64,000 bases of DNA from Spirilliplanes yamanashiensis (GTDB lineage: Bacteria; Actinomycetota; Actinomycetes; Mycobacteriales; Micromonosporaceae), in the NCBI RefSeq assembly GCF_016863475.1, contig NZ_BOOY01000006.1, forward strand, positions 124,001-188,000. Direction: 5' to 3'. Both the position numbers and the translations under genes were made by a program. Numbering within the stretch: position 1 is the first letter of the stretch; each line of letters begins with the position of its first letter. Below, in pieces: positions 8,414 through 16,721 of this stretch. The notes under the pieces were generated by a model. That model was not told the origin of the DNA. It worked only from the letters and a program-made list of their open reading frames with translations, and did not search any database.

Positions 8414-9552
8414 CACAGCCCCAGCAGCGCGGCGATGCGGTTGTACTGGATCTCGTTGCTGCCCGAGTAGATCGGCCCGGCGACCGCGTTGCGGACCTCC
8501 TTCTCCAGGCCGTACTCGGCCATGTAGCCGTTGCCGCCGAAGATCTGCACCGCGTCCAGGCTGCTCTGCAGGTTGGCGCGGCTGGTCAGCAGCTTGGCCA
8601 TCGCGATGTCCACGGTGGCCGCCTCGCCGCGCTGCACCTTGACGCCCGCGTCGTAGAGGAACTTGCGGGCCGTCTCGACGCCCACCTTCATGTCGACGAT
8701 CTTGTTGGCGACCGACTGGAACGACCCGATCGGCGAGCCGAACGCGGTGCGGCTGCGCGCGTACTCCACGCAGCGCTCCAGCCGGTGCTGCATCTCGCCG
8801 GTGTTGACGATGAACGAGTACAGGATCTCCCGCTTCATCACGTGGTCGAGCACGAGGAACCCGCCGCCGACCCGGCCGACCACCTGCGTGGCGGGCACCC
8901 GGCAGTCGTCGAGGAACACCTCGCTGAGCGGGGAGGTGCGCAGGCCCATCTTGTGGATCGGGTTGCCGACCGCAAGGCCGGGCGTGTCCTTCTCCACGAG
9001 GAAGGCGGTGACGCCCAGCGGGCCGCCCTCCGGCCGGGTCTTCGCGTAGATCATGAACAGGTCGGCGACGGGCGCGTTGCTGACGAACGTCTTGCCGCCG
9101 GTGAGCACGAAGTGGTCGCCGGCGCGCTCGGCGCGGGTCTGCATCGTCAGCGCGTCCGACCCGCCCTGCGGCTCGGTGATGGCGTGCGCGCCGATCGCCT
9201 CGCCGGAGCAGATCCGCGGCAGGAAGCGCTCCTTCAGCGCGGCGCTGCCGAAGCGGTCGAGCGGGACGCCGACGCTGCACAGCGACGTCGTCACCGAGAA
9301 GCTCAGGCCGCCGTCGCGGCAGCCCTGGCCGAGGCCCTCCAGCACGTACATGGTGGTGAGCAGATCCTGGCCCAGGCCCCCGTACCGCTCGTCGAACGGC
9401 AGGCCGAGGATTCCCGTGTCACTGATCAGCTTCCACTTGGCGGCGCTGAAGGCGCCCTCGGCGTCCTGCTCGACGTGGCCGGCGCTGAGCGCCTCGTCGA
9501 GCTCGGCGAGCCCCTGGCGCAACGCGATCTGGTCGGCGTCCCACTCGATCAT
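8413..9552 (-). CDS. Acyl-CoA-dehydrogenase-fold flavoprotein, PigA/RedW-like (carrier-bound aminoacyl dehydrogenase)
   Basis: A 379-residue flavoprotein with the complete acyl-CoA dehydrogenase fold (AITEPQGGSD, YARSRTAFGSPIGSFQ, IYSGSNEIQYNRIA). Its motifs resemble the prolyl-carrier dehydrogenases PigA/RedW/PltE (LGQGCRDGGLSFS; FVSNAPVADLFMIYAKT). Glu242 (KREIL) falls where isovaleryl-CoA dehydrogenase and PigA place the catalytic base. The likely role is to desaturate an aminoacyl thioester on the carrier protein at 11765-12031 that the AMP-ligase at 12028-13485 loads. With proline this would give pyrrole-2-carboxyl carrier, but the amino acid is not proven. It lies in an operon with an ectC-like gene and trp genes. 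Confidence 0.85.
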   Translation of the reverse strand: MIEWDADQIALRQGLAELDEALSAGHVEQDAEGAFSAAKWKLISDTGILGLPFDERYGGLGQDLLTTMYVLEGLGQGCRDGGLSFSVTTSLCSVGVPLDRFGSAALKERFLPRICSGEAIGAHAITEPQGGSDALTMQTRAERAGDHFVLTGGKTFVSNAPVADLFMIYAKTRPEGGPLGVTAFLVEKDTPGLAVGNPIHKMGLRTSPLSEVFLDDCRVPATQVVGRVGGGFLVLDHVMKREILYSFIVNTGEMQHRLERCVEYARSRTAFGSPIGSFQSVANKIVDMKVGVETARKFLYDAGVKVQRGEAATVDIAMAKLLTSRANLQSSLDAVQIFGGNGYMAEYGLEKEVRNAVAGPIYSGSNEIQYNRIAALLGL

Positions 9553-9563
9553 CGCGGCGGCCC

Positions 9564-9935
9564 TCAGTACGCCGAGGACGGCTGGTCGAGGTCGTGCACC
9601 TCGTCGCCGCGCAGCGCCGGCGAGAAGACGCAGACCAGGTTCAGGTCCTCGTCGGGGCCCGCGACCAGCCAGTGCGCCTCGTTCTCGCTCAGCGAGTACA
9701 TGACGCCCGGGGTGATCGGGTAGACGGTGCCGTCGTCCATGATGACCTCGCCGGAGCCGGCGATGCAGTAGCAGCTCTCCAGGTGGTTGCGGTACTCCAG
9801 CCGGGACTTCGTGCCGGCCCGGACGGTGGTGTCCGTGAGGGAGTAGCCGACCCCGTCGGCGGCGACCAGGAAGCGGCGGCTCAGGCCGTTGCCCCAGTCG
9901 ACGGTCTTCGCCTCGGTCAGGTTGCGGACGATCAT
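9564..9935 (-). CDS. ectC: Ectoine-synthase-like cupin cyclase (solitary)
   Basis: A 123-residue protein alignable end to end with ectoine synthase, starting with the family hallmark MIVRNL. EctC is an iron cupin that cyclises N-gamma-acetyl-diaminobutyrate by water loss. The three metal ligands of the family appear conserved: Glu53 (NHLES), Tyr80 (MYSL) and His88 (AHWL). The C-terminal EVHD motif is also present. No ectA, ectB or ectD gene is nearby, and the gene is embedded between trpA-like and dehydrogenase genes, with ATGA overlap to trpA. A housekeeping osmolyte role is therefore unlikely; cyclisation of a pathway intermediate is the better inference. Strong GAGGAGG site before the ATG. 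Confidence 0.9.
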   Translation of the reverse strand: MIVRNLTEAKTVDWGNGLSRRFLVAADGVGYSLTDTTVRAGTKSRLEYRNHLESCYCIAGSGEVIMDDGTVYPITPGVMYSLSENEAHWLVAGPDEDLNLVCVFSPALRGDEVHDLDQPSSAY

Positions 9936-10732
9936 GATGCCCTCCTCGGGGTGGTGACGGGGTGGATCTCCGCGACGAAGTCGCGCAGCCGCGCGACGAC
10001 GTCGTGGCCTCGGTCGAGCGCCTGCTCGATGCGGGCGACGCCGGCGGAGCCGACGATCGCCGCGTGCGCGCCGGCGGCGTGGATCGCCGCGACGTCGGCG
10101 CGGGTCTTGACGCCGAACCCGACGGCGACGGGCGCGGCGGTGCGCTCCCGCAGCCGGGCGATCGAGCCGGCCAGGTCGGCGTAGCCGGCGGCGGGCGCGG
10201 TGCCGCTGCGGCCGTAGTGGGCGACGAGGTAGACGTAGGCGGAGGCGCCGGCCGCCGCGGCGGCGAGCGACTCCGCGGACCGGCCGTGGTAGCAGGTGGT
10301 GACCACGGGCAGGCGGGCCTGCCGCGCGGCGTCGTGGTACTGCTCGCCGAGCCGGGGCGGCAGGGCGTGCACGAGCAGCCCGTCGACGCCGGCGTCGGCG
10401 ATGCGGGCCACCGCCTCCGGCAGCGGGCGGCCCTTCAGGCTGTGGCTCCAGTCGGCCAGCAGCGCGATCCGCAGCCGGCGCAGCCGCGGGCGGACCCGGG
10501 CCACGAAGGCGAGCGTCTCGGTCAGGCCGACGCCCTGGGCCAGGGCGCGGTCGGCGGAGCGGCGCACCACCGGCCCGTCGGTGACCGAGCCGGGGAACGG
10601 CACGGCCAGCTCCAGGCAGTCCACCCCGGCCTCGTCGAGCATGTCGACGAGGCCGTCGAGGACGTCCAGCGGCGGGTCGCCCGCGTTGACGAACAGCGCG
10701 AGGCCGCCCGGCGACGGGAAGAACTCAGCCAC
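9932..10732 (-). CDS. trpA: Tryptophan synthase alpha-subunit-like protein (TrpA-like)
   Basis: A 266-residue TIM barrel of the TrpA family, which splits indole-3-glycerol phosphate into indole and glyceraldehyde 3-phosphate. The two acid residues needed for this, Glu41 (LELAVPF) and Asp52 (VTDGP), are present at the usual spacing. The later loop SRAGVTG reads AHYGRSG; GFGV and the phosphate motif GSAGVA are kept. GTG start at 10732, overlapping trpD by 8 bp. The partner beta subunit would be the TrpB2-like protein at 48152, although TrpB2 enzymes usually lack the TrpA-contact surface, so this protein may work alone as a lyase. Confidence 0.83.
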   Translation of the reverse strand: MAEFFPSPGGLALFVNAGDPPLDVLDGLVDMLDEAGVDCLELAVPFPGSVTDGPVVRRSADRALAQGVGLTETLAFVARVRPRLRRLRIALLADWSHSLKGRPLPEAVARIADAGVDGLLVHALPPRLGEQYHDAARQARLPVVTTCYHGRSAESLAAAAAGASAYVYLVAHYGRSGTAPAAGYADLAGSIARLRERTAAPVAVGFGVKTRADVAAIHAAGAHAAIVGSAGVARIEQALDRGHDVVARLRDFVAEIHPVTTPRRAS

Positions 10733-11762
10733 GCTGCACCGCCAGGGGGACCGGCCGCACGCTGCGCATGCTCTCCGCGAGCCGGCGCGGGGCGCCGTCG
10801 CGGACCGCGTCGTGCGCCGCCGCCACCGCGGCCGCCCAGTCCGTGGCGTGCCCGCCCGCCACGGCCAGCGCGGCCGCGTTGAGGCACACCGCGTCGGTGG
10901 CGACCGGGTTGCCGACGCCGGACAGCACGCCGAGGAAGTGCTCGACGAGCCCCGCCGGGTCGGTGATCGGGGCCAGGTCGGCGACGTCGCCGCCGCTGGT
11001 GGTGAACCGCCCCGGCCACAGCTCCACGTCGGGCGAGCCGTCGTTGGGGTAGATGACGTTGTCGGCGAAGCCGAGCAGCTCGTCCGCGCCGACGTCGTTG
11101 GCGACCAGCCACAGCGGCCGGTCCGGCAGCGACGCGGCGAGCCGGCGCAGCACCCCGAGCGGGGCCTGCGCCGACACGCCGGTCACCTGGGCGGTGACGG
11201 GCACCGACGCGAGCAGCGGACCCGTCGCGTTCAGGAACCGGCCGAACGCGCGCATGCTCAGCGGCAGGATCTGCCGGGCGAGCCGGGTGAGCGCCGCCGG
11301 GTAGACGTACGGGCCGGCGAAGGCGATGCCGTGCCGGGCCAGCACGTCGCCGGTCTGGGAGTGCGAGCGGGTGAGTCCGATGCCGAGCCGGTCCAGCAGG
11401 TCGATCGACCCGTAGCTGCTGGTGTAGGCCCGGGACCCGGTCTTGACGACCGGGACCCCCATGGCGGCGGCGACGAACGCCGCCGCCGTGGACACGTTGA
11501 AGCTCTTCGGGCCGCCGCCGGTCCCGACGATGTTGACGGCCCCCGGCCACCGGTGCGGTGCGGCCGGGCGCCGCTCGTCGAGCGACAGCAGCAGGTTGCG
11601 CAGGGTCTCGGGCCCGGGCAGCCGGGTCGCGAGGCTGGTGAGCAGGGCGACGGCGTCGCCCTTGTCGAGGGCGCCGGCGTCCAGCTCGTCCCAGAGCGAG
11701 CGCCAGGCGGCCCGGCCGACCTCGGTGCGGGCGTCGATGAGCGCGGCGATGACCTCGTGCAC
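10725..11762 (-). CDS. trpD: Divergent anthranilate phosphoribosyltransferase (TrpD-like)
   Basis: A 345-residue type-3 phosphoribosyltransferase. Several PRPP/Mg motifs are recognisable: GTGGG at 80-84 (canonical GTGGD), NVST at 89-92 and the downstream Asp-Glu pair (GADELL). Residues that contact the amine differ: the canonical KHGN reads KTGS at 107-110, and the RTxFNLLGPL segment reads GRFLNATGPL, moving or losing the anthranilate-binding Arg. It therefore probably still uses PRPP but may phosphoribosylate a different amine. GTG start 2 bp after the carrier-protein stop. Confidence 0.83.
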   Translation of the reverse strand: MHEVIAALIDARTEVGRAAWRSLWDELDAGALDKGDAVALLTSLATRLPGPETLRNLLLSLDERRPAAPHRWPGAVNIVGTGGGPKSFNVSTAAAFVAAAMGVPVVKTGSRAYTSSYGSIDLLDRLGIGLTRSHSQTGDVLARHGIAFAGPYVYPAALTRLARQILPLSMRAFGRFLNATGPLLASVPVTAQVTGVSAQAPLGVLRRLAASLPDRPLWLVANDVGADELLGFADNVIYPNDGSPDVELWPGRFTTSGGDVADLAPITDPAGLVEHFLGVLSGVGNPVATDAVCLNAAALAVAGGHATDWAAAVAAAHDAVRDGAPRRLAESMRSVRPVPLAVQRG

Positions 11763-11764
11763 GG

Positions 11765-12031
11765 CTATCCGCCCGCGACCGCGGTGGCCCTGGTGGCGTT
11801 GCCGACGAACGTGTCGATCGCGGCGACGCTGCGGAAGTTCTCCGGGTCCAGGGCGGTGTCGTCCACCAGCAGCTCGAAGTGGTCCTCCAGCCAGGCGATC
11901 AGCTTGAGCAGGCCGAGGCTGTCGATGACGCCGGAGCCGAGCAGGTCGGCGTCGGCGTCGAGCTCGGCCGCCGTGACGTCCGGGAGGAACTCCTCGATGA
12001 CGAAGCGCTTGATCGTGTCGGTGTTGTTCAT
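11765..12031 (-). CDS. Discrete peptidyl/acyl carrier protein
   Basis: An 88-residue carrier protein with the phosphopantetheine site GVIDSLG (Ser38) and the usual acidic four-helix pattern. It is coupled by ATGA to the AMP-ligase upstream, so it is the probable acceptor of that ligase's aminoacyl group and the substrate platform for the PigA/RedW-like dehydrogenase. AGGAAG lies just before the ATG at 12031. Confidence 0.92.
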   Translation of the reverse strand: MNNTDTIKRFVIEEFLPDVTAAELDADADLLGSGVIDSLGLLKLIAWLEDHFELLVDDTALDPENFRSVAAIDTFVGNATRATAVAGG

Positions 12032-13485
12032 GACTTCCTCTCTTCGGCGGCGACCGGCTCGGCGAGCCGGCCGACGGCGGTGCGGTCGACCTTTCCGGTG
12101 GACGTCCGGGGCAGCGGGTCGTCGACGATCCGCAGGACGGACGGGATGGCGGCCCGGGGCAGGCGCCCGGCACAGTGCTGCCGCAGGGTGAGGCTGTTGA
12201 TCCGGCTGGCGGGGCGCCGCCGCACCGTGGACAGCAGGCGGTGCCCGGCGACCGGGTCCGGCCCGGCCACGACGGCGGCCTCGACGATGTCGGGGTGGGC
12301 GAGCAGGATGCGCTCGATCTCGGCGGTGTTGACGGCGACGCCGCGGATCTTGACCTGGAAGTCGCTGCGCCCGATCAGGAGCAGCCGGCCCGCCGCGTCG
12401 CGCCGCACCAGGTCGCCGGTGCGGTACCACGGCTCGGCGTCCAGGCCGCGCGGGTCGGTGGTGAAGCGCTCGGCGGTGCGCGCCGGGTCGAGGTAGCCGG
12501 GGGTCTGGAACGGGGTGCGGACGTACAGCTCGCCCTCGCCCGGTCCGTCGAGGACCGCGCCGGCGGCGTCCACCACGGCCGCGGCGACGCCGGGCAGCGG
12601 CCGGCCGATGGGCACGGGCGTCCCCTCGGCCGGGTCGATCTCGTGGACGAAGCTGTCGTTGGTCTCGGTGCAGCCGTAGACGTTGTGCAGCCGCGCGCCG
12701 GGGAACAGCGCGGGCAGCCCGGCCAGGGTGCGCTCGGCCACGGCGTCGCCGGTGACCATCGCGTGCCGCACCGCGCCGAACGTCTCGCCGGTCTCCTGCA
12801 GCAGGCCGAACGCCATCGGCACCGCCTGCACGACGGCGACGTCGTGGCGGGTCAGCAGGCCGGCCAGGTGGCGGCCCTGGGTGGCCCGCTCCGGGTCGAC
12901 CAGCACCACCGCGCCGCCGTGGGCGAGCGTCGCCCACACGTCGAGCAGGCACAGGTCGAAGTTCAGCGGGGCGTAGTTCAGGACGGCACGGCCCGGCCCG
13001 AGGCCGAACGCGTCGCCCGCCCAGGCGGCGAAGCGGCGCATCGCGCCGGCCGGCACCGGCACGACCTTCGGCAGGCCGGTGGAGCCGGACGTGGTGAGCA
13101 GCATCGCCGTGCCGGCGGGCACGACCGGCGGGCCGGGCGTGACGGTGCGAGTGTCGCCGACGCCCAGCACGTACCGGCAGCCGGCCTGCTCCGCCAGGGC
13201 GGTCAGGGTCTGCTCGGGCAGTGCGGGCGACGGCAGCAGCACCGGCCGCCGGGTGATCAGGCAGCCGAGCACCAGGGCGATCGCGGCGGGCGACTTGGCC
13301 GCCACCACCGCCACCGGCTCGTCGCGGCCCAGGTCCAGCCCGGCCAGCCGGTTCGCCGCGCGCAGGGCGCTCGCGTGCAGTTCGGCGTAGCTGACCGTCT
13401 CGTCGTGCCAGTGCAGCGCCGGGGCGTGCGGGCGGGTCAGGGCGTGCCGGACGAGGGCGGCGGCGAGGTCGAGGCGGTCAGCCAT
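12028..13485 (-). CDS. Stand-alone amino-acid AMP-ligase (adenylation enzyme)
   Basis: A 485-residue ANL-superfamily adenylating enzyme, close to a free A domain. A3 is LLTTSGSTGLPKVVP, A5 is VYGCTETNDSF, A7 is YRTGDLV, and A10 keeps the catalytic Lys (STGKVD). A by-eye read of the specificity pocket gives D-L-L-Q-M-T-V-D-S-K, which I cannot assign to an amino acid. Operon position next to a carrier protein and an aminoacyl-carrier dehydrogenase suggests a RedM/PltF-like role, with proline or another small amino acid as substrate. The ATG at 13485 overlaps the MaoC gene by 8 bp; a GTG 9 bp further upstream is possible. Confidence 0.88.
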   Translation of the reverse strand: MADRLDLAAALVRHALTRPHAPALHWHDETVSYAELHASALRAANRLAGLDLGRDEPVAVVAAKSPAAIALVLGCLITRRPVLLPSPALPEQTLTALAEQAGCRYVLGVGDTRTVTPGPPVVPAGTAMLLTTSGSTGLPKVVPVPAGAMRRFAAWAGDAFGLGPGRAVLNYAPLNFDLCLLDVWATLAHGGAVVLVDPERATQGRHLAGLLTRHDVAVVQAVPMAFGLLQETGETFGAVRHAMVTGDAVAERTLAGLPALFPGARLHNVYGCTETNDSFVHEIDPAEGTPVPIGRPLPGVAAAVVDAAGAVLDGPGEGELYVRTPFQTPGYLDPARTAERFTTDPRGLDAEPWYRTGDLVRRDAAGRLLLIGRSDFQVKIRGVAVNTAEIERILLAHPDIVEAAVVAGPDPVAGHRLLSTVRRRPASRINSLTLRQHCAGRLPRAAIPSVLRIVDDPLPRTSTGKVDRTAVGRLAEPVAAEERKS

Positions 13486-14278
13486 CGTCGCCACCCGGGC
13501 GCACCCGGACCCAGCCGCCCTTGAGGGCGATGCCGGTCGGCGTCCGGCAGGTGAAGGTGACCGTGCCGGCCTCGGCGCCCGGCTGGAGCACCACGGCGAG
13601 CGGCTCGCCGGGCAGCACCGGCGACGTGAACCGGCAGCCGATCCCGGCGATGCGGGCCGCGTCGCCGCCGGCGAAGGCGTCGGTGACCTCCTCGCAGACC
13701 AGCGCCAGCACGCTCATGCCGTGCGCGATGACGCCGGGGAAGCCGGCCGCCGCGCCCGCCGCGTCGTCGAGGTGGATGGGGTTGTGGTCGCCGGACGCGT
13801 CCGCGTAGGCGCGGACGGTGTCCCGGGTGAGCGTGCGGGTGACGGTCACCGGCGCCGCGGCGCGGTCGGCGGCGGCCGTGGCGGCCGCCGGGACGTCGCC
13901 GAACGGCTCGGGGCCGGTCGCGCCGACGAGCAGCACCGCCGTCTCCAGCCGGGCGATCGGGTCGCCGGCCTCGCCGGTCAGCTCGGTGCGCAGCGCCAGC
14001 CGCACGCCGCGCGGCTCGCGCCGGGCGGCCACGACGTCGAGCGCGATGCGCACCTGTTCGCCGGTGCGCACCAGGCGGGTCACGTGGACCTCCTGGCTGA
14101 GGTGCACCGGGGTGCCGTCGCCGGCCACGACCGCGTCGAAGGCGGCGGTGCTCAGCACGAACGGGTGCAGCGGGGACGCCTGCGCCGAGCCGGGCAGGCT
14201 GAGCGGCGCGCGGGCCGCCGCGCGGTAGACCGAGACGTCGGGCACCACGACGGCGCCGGGAACGATGGCGGTGGTCAT
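13478..14278 (-). CDS. MaoC-like (hot-dog) dehydratase/hydratase
   Basis: A 266-residue double hot-dog protein. The C-terminal half carries the R-specific enoyl hydratase motif (ASGDHNPIHLDDAAG followed by GFPGVIAHGM) with catalytic Asp and His. The N-terminal half is the degenerate repeat. In a cluster with ketosynthases and a FabG-like reductase it would dehydrate a beta-hydroxyacyl-ACP, completing a reducing type II cycle; no enoyl reductase gene is seen. Coupled to the ketosynthase by ATGA. Confidence 0.87.
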   Translation of the reverse strand: MTTAIVPGAVVVPDVSVYRAAARAPLSLPGSAQASPLHPFVLSTAAFDAVVAGDGTPVHLSQEVHVTRLVRTGEQVRIALDVVAARREPRGVRLALRTELTGEAGDPIARLETAVLLVGATGPEPFGDVPAAATAAADRAAAPVTVTRTLTRDTVRAYADASGDHNPIHLDDAAGAAAGFPGVIAHGMSVLALVCEEVTDAFAGGDAARIAGIGCRFTSPVLPGEPLAVVLQPGAEAGTVTFTCRTPTGIALKGGWVRVRPGGDDG

Positions 14279-15489
14279 GCCGGGATCACCACCAGGCAGG
14301 CGTTGTGGCCGCCGAAGCCGAAGGAGTTGGACAGCGCGGGGCCGCTCGCGATCGCGCGGGGCGCGCCGTGGACGACGTCGAGATCCATGCCGGGTTCCGT
14401 CCGTTCGTGGTTGGCGGTGGGCGGTACGACGCCCTCGCGCACGGCGAGGGTGGTGGCGAGCAGTTCCAGCGCGCCGGCGGCCCCGATGAGGTGGCCGGTG
14501 ACGCCCTTGGTGGACGTGACCGGCACGGCGCCGCCGCCGAAGACCTTGCGCAGCGCGGCCGCCTCGACCCGGTCGTTGTGCGGGGTGGACGTCCCGTGGG
14601 CGTTGACGTGCGCGATGTCGGCGGGCTGCAGGCCGGCGTCGGCGAGCGCCGCGGTCATGGCGGCGACCGCGCCCGCGCCGTCCTCCGGCGGCGCCGACAG
14701 GTGGTGGGCGTCGGCGGTGGCGCCGTAGCCGGCGACGACGCCGTGCACCCGGGCGCCGCGGGCGCGGGCGTCGGCGAGGCGTTCCAGGACCACGAAGGCG
14801 GCGCCCTCGCCCATGACGAAGCCGTCGCGGCCGGCGTCGAACGGCCGGGACGCGCGGGCCGGGTCGTCGTTGCGGGCGCTGACGGCGCCGAGGCTCGCGA
14901 ACGCGGCCATCGTGACGGGGCTGATGATGGCCTCGCAGCCGCCCGCCAGCACCACGTCGGCGCGTCCCGTCTCCAGCAGCAGCATCGCCTGGCCGATCGC
15001 GTCGGCGCTGGACGCGCACGTGGTGGCGATCGTGGTGGCCGGGCCGTGCCAGCCGAGCCGCATGGAGATCAGTGCCGCCGCGGCGTTGGGCATGGTGAGC
15101 AGCGGCATGAGCGGGTTGACGCCCTTCGGCCCGCGCTCGGCGTAGTTCAGCGACTCGGCGTCGCTGGTGACCCGGCCGCCGACCGCGTTGCCGACGACGA
15201 CCGCCGCGCGGCCCGGGTCGGTGACCGGGGTGCCCGCGTCGGCGAGCGCCCGGACGGCGGCCGTCACGCCGAACCGCGCGAACGGGTCCATCCGCCGGGC
15301 CTCCTTGGCGGACAGCACGTCGCCGGGTAGCTCCGGCACCCGGCAGGCGATGCGCACCGGGTGCCGGGCGAACTCGTCGCCGGTCAGCAGCTCGGCGCGC
15401 GACCGCCCGGCCAGCAGCGTCTCGAAGAGGGTGTCCGGCGTGCTGCCGGCGGGGGAGACCACCCCCATCCCGGTGATCGCGGCGCCCAT
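14275..15489 (-). CDS. Beta-ketoacyl-ACP synthase II (FabF-type ketosynthase)
   Basis: A 404-residue condensing enzyme with an intact Cys-His-His site: Cys158 in TTCASS, His in NAHGTST and His in TKGVTGHLIGAAG. The C-terminus has NSFGFGGHN. It would extend an acyl or aminoacyl thioester with malonyl-ACP. Neighbours (carrier protein, AMP-ligase, oxoamine synthase) resemble the RedX/PigJ setting in prodiginine pathways, where a ketosynthase elongates a pyrrolyl starter. No malonyl transferase gene is present in the window, so one from fatty-acid synthesis is presumably borrowed. Confidence 0.92.
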   Translation of the reverse strand: MGAAITGMGVVSPAGSTPDTLFETLLAGRSRAELLTGDEFARHPVRIACRVPELPGDVLSAKEARRMDPFARFGVTAAVRALADAGTPVTDPGRAAVVVGNAVGGRVTSDAESLNYAERGPKGVNPLMPLLTMPNAAAALISMRLGWHGPATTIATTCASSADAIGQAMLLLETGRADVVLAGGCEAIISPVTMAAFASLGAVSARNDDPARASRPFDAGRDGFVMGEGAAFVVLERLADARARGARVHGVVAGYGATADAHHLSAPPEDGAGAVAAMTAALADAGLQPADIAHVNAHGTSTPHNDRVEAAALRKVFGGGAVPVTSTKGVTGHLIGAAGALELLATTLAVREGVVPPTANHERTEPGMDLDVVHGAPRAIASGPALSNSFGFGGHNACLVVIPA

Positions 15490-15491
15490 GG

Positions 15492-16721
15492 TCAGACCGC
15501 CGCCGTCGCCGGGATGAGCCGGCACTCGCGGGCCGCCTCCAGCAGCGCCTGCCCGGCGAACTCGATGTCGGCCTCGGAGTGCCGCGCGGTGACCGCGATC
15601 CGCAGCCGGGCCAAAGTGTTCGGCACGGCGGGCGAGACGACCGGCAGGCCGATGATCCCGGCGCGGCGGCAGGCGGTGGCGTAGTCGTACGCCTGCTCGT
15701 CGGTGCCGGCCACGACCGGGACGACGGCGGTCTCGCTGGCCAGCGTCCGCATGCCCGCCTCGGTGAGCACCGCGCGCAGCTTCGCCGACTGGTCCTGGAT
15801 GTGCGCGACCCGCCAGGGCTCCCGGTCGAGGATGCGCAGCGCCTCGAGGGCGGCGCCGACCTGGGCGGGGGCGAGCGCGGCCGAGAACAGGAACGGCCGG
15901 GCGTGGTAGCGCAGGTGCCGGATCAGGTCGGGGGAGCCGACGACCCAGCCGCCCATCGACGGGATGCCCTTGGACAGGGTGCCGAGCTTGACGTCGACGT
16001 GGACGGTGTCGTCGAAGTGCTCCTCGATGCCGCGGCCGGTGCGCCCGATGACGCCCAGCGCGTGCGCCTCGTCGACCATCAGCAGCGCGTTGTGCGCGTC
16101 GCAGACCTCGCGCAGCTCGGGCAGCGGGGCGATGTCGCCGTCCATCGAGTACACGCTGTCGACGACGACCAGCCGGACGCCGTCCGGCGAGGCGGCGCGC
16201 AGCCGCTGGTCGAGGTGGTTCGGGTCGTTGTGCCGGAACCGGGTGACGGTGGCGCCGCTGAGCTTGCAGCCGTCGACGATGCTCGCGTGGTCGTACTTGT
16301 CGATGAAGACGGTGTCGCCGGGGCCGCACAGGGCGCCGATGGTGCCGACGTTCGCGGCGTAGCCGGAGCCGAACACCAGCGCGGACTCGCGGCCGAGGAA
16401 GCGGGCGACCTCCGCCTCCAGCTCCTCGTGCAGCGGGGTGGAGCCGGCCAGCGCCCGCACGCCGTGGGCGCCGGTGCCGTACTGCTCGACGGCCGCCTTG
16501 GCCGCGGCGACGACCCGCTCGTCCCCGCCGAGCCCGCAGTAGCTGTAGCCGGACATCATCAGGTACTTGCGGCCCTCCAGCTCCACCTGGGCGCTGTGCC
16601 GGTCGATCCCGTACGGGACGAAGCTGTTCTTGCGGCTCGGGTCCGACTCGAGTGCGTCGATCCGCCGGCGGGTCGCCTCGAGCTTCGGCGCCACGCGCCG
16701 CCATGCTTCCGATGCCTTCAC
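15492..16721 (-). CDS. Alpha-oxoamine synthase (PLP-dependent)
   Basis: A 409-residue PLP enzyme of the KBL/BioF/HemA family, which condenses an amino acid with an acyl thioester under decarboxylation to give an alpha-amino ketone. Visible motifs are the SGYSYCGLGG substrate loop, VDEAHALG (Asp217, His220) and the PLP lysine Lys251 in GTLSKGIPSMGG. The GTG at 16721 is preferred because GAGGGGA lies in front of it and the length then fits the family; the longer frame adds Cys/Arg-rich residues that cover the promoter. In prodiginine pathways such an enzyme joins serine to a pyrrolyl-beta-ketothioester. First gene of operon A. Confidence 0.92.
   Translation of the reverse strand: MKASEAWRRVAPKLEATRRRIDALESDPSRKNSFVPYGIDRHSAQVELEGRKYLMMSGYSYCGLGGDERVVAAAKAAVEQYGTGAHGVRALAGSTPLHEELEAEVARFLGRESALVFGSGYAANVGTIGALCGPGDTVFIDKYDHASIVDGCKLSGATVTRFRHNDPNHLDQRLRAASPDGVRLVVVDSVYSMDGDIAPLPELREVCDAHNALLMVDEAHALGVIGRTGRGIEEHFDDTVHVDVKLGTLSKGIPSMGGWVVGSPDLIRHLRYHARPFLFSAALAPAQVGAALEALRILDREPWRVAHIQDQSAKLRAVLTEAGMRTLASETAVVPVVAGTDEQAYDYATACRRAGIIGLPVVSPAVPNTLARLRIAVTARHSEADIEFAGQALLEAARECRLIPATAAV

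Noticed and set aside
9564-9935. An ectoine osmolyte locus
   Set aside because: No ectA, ectB, ectD or ask gene is adjacent, and the gene is translationally coupled to trpA-like.
6902-16721. A complete prodiginine cluster
   Set aside because: The starter and oxoamine-synthase genes resemble it, but the condensing enzyme (RedH/PigC), methyltransferases and the alkylpyrrole branch are absent, while trp and ectC genes are foreign to it.
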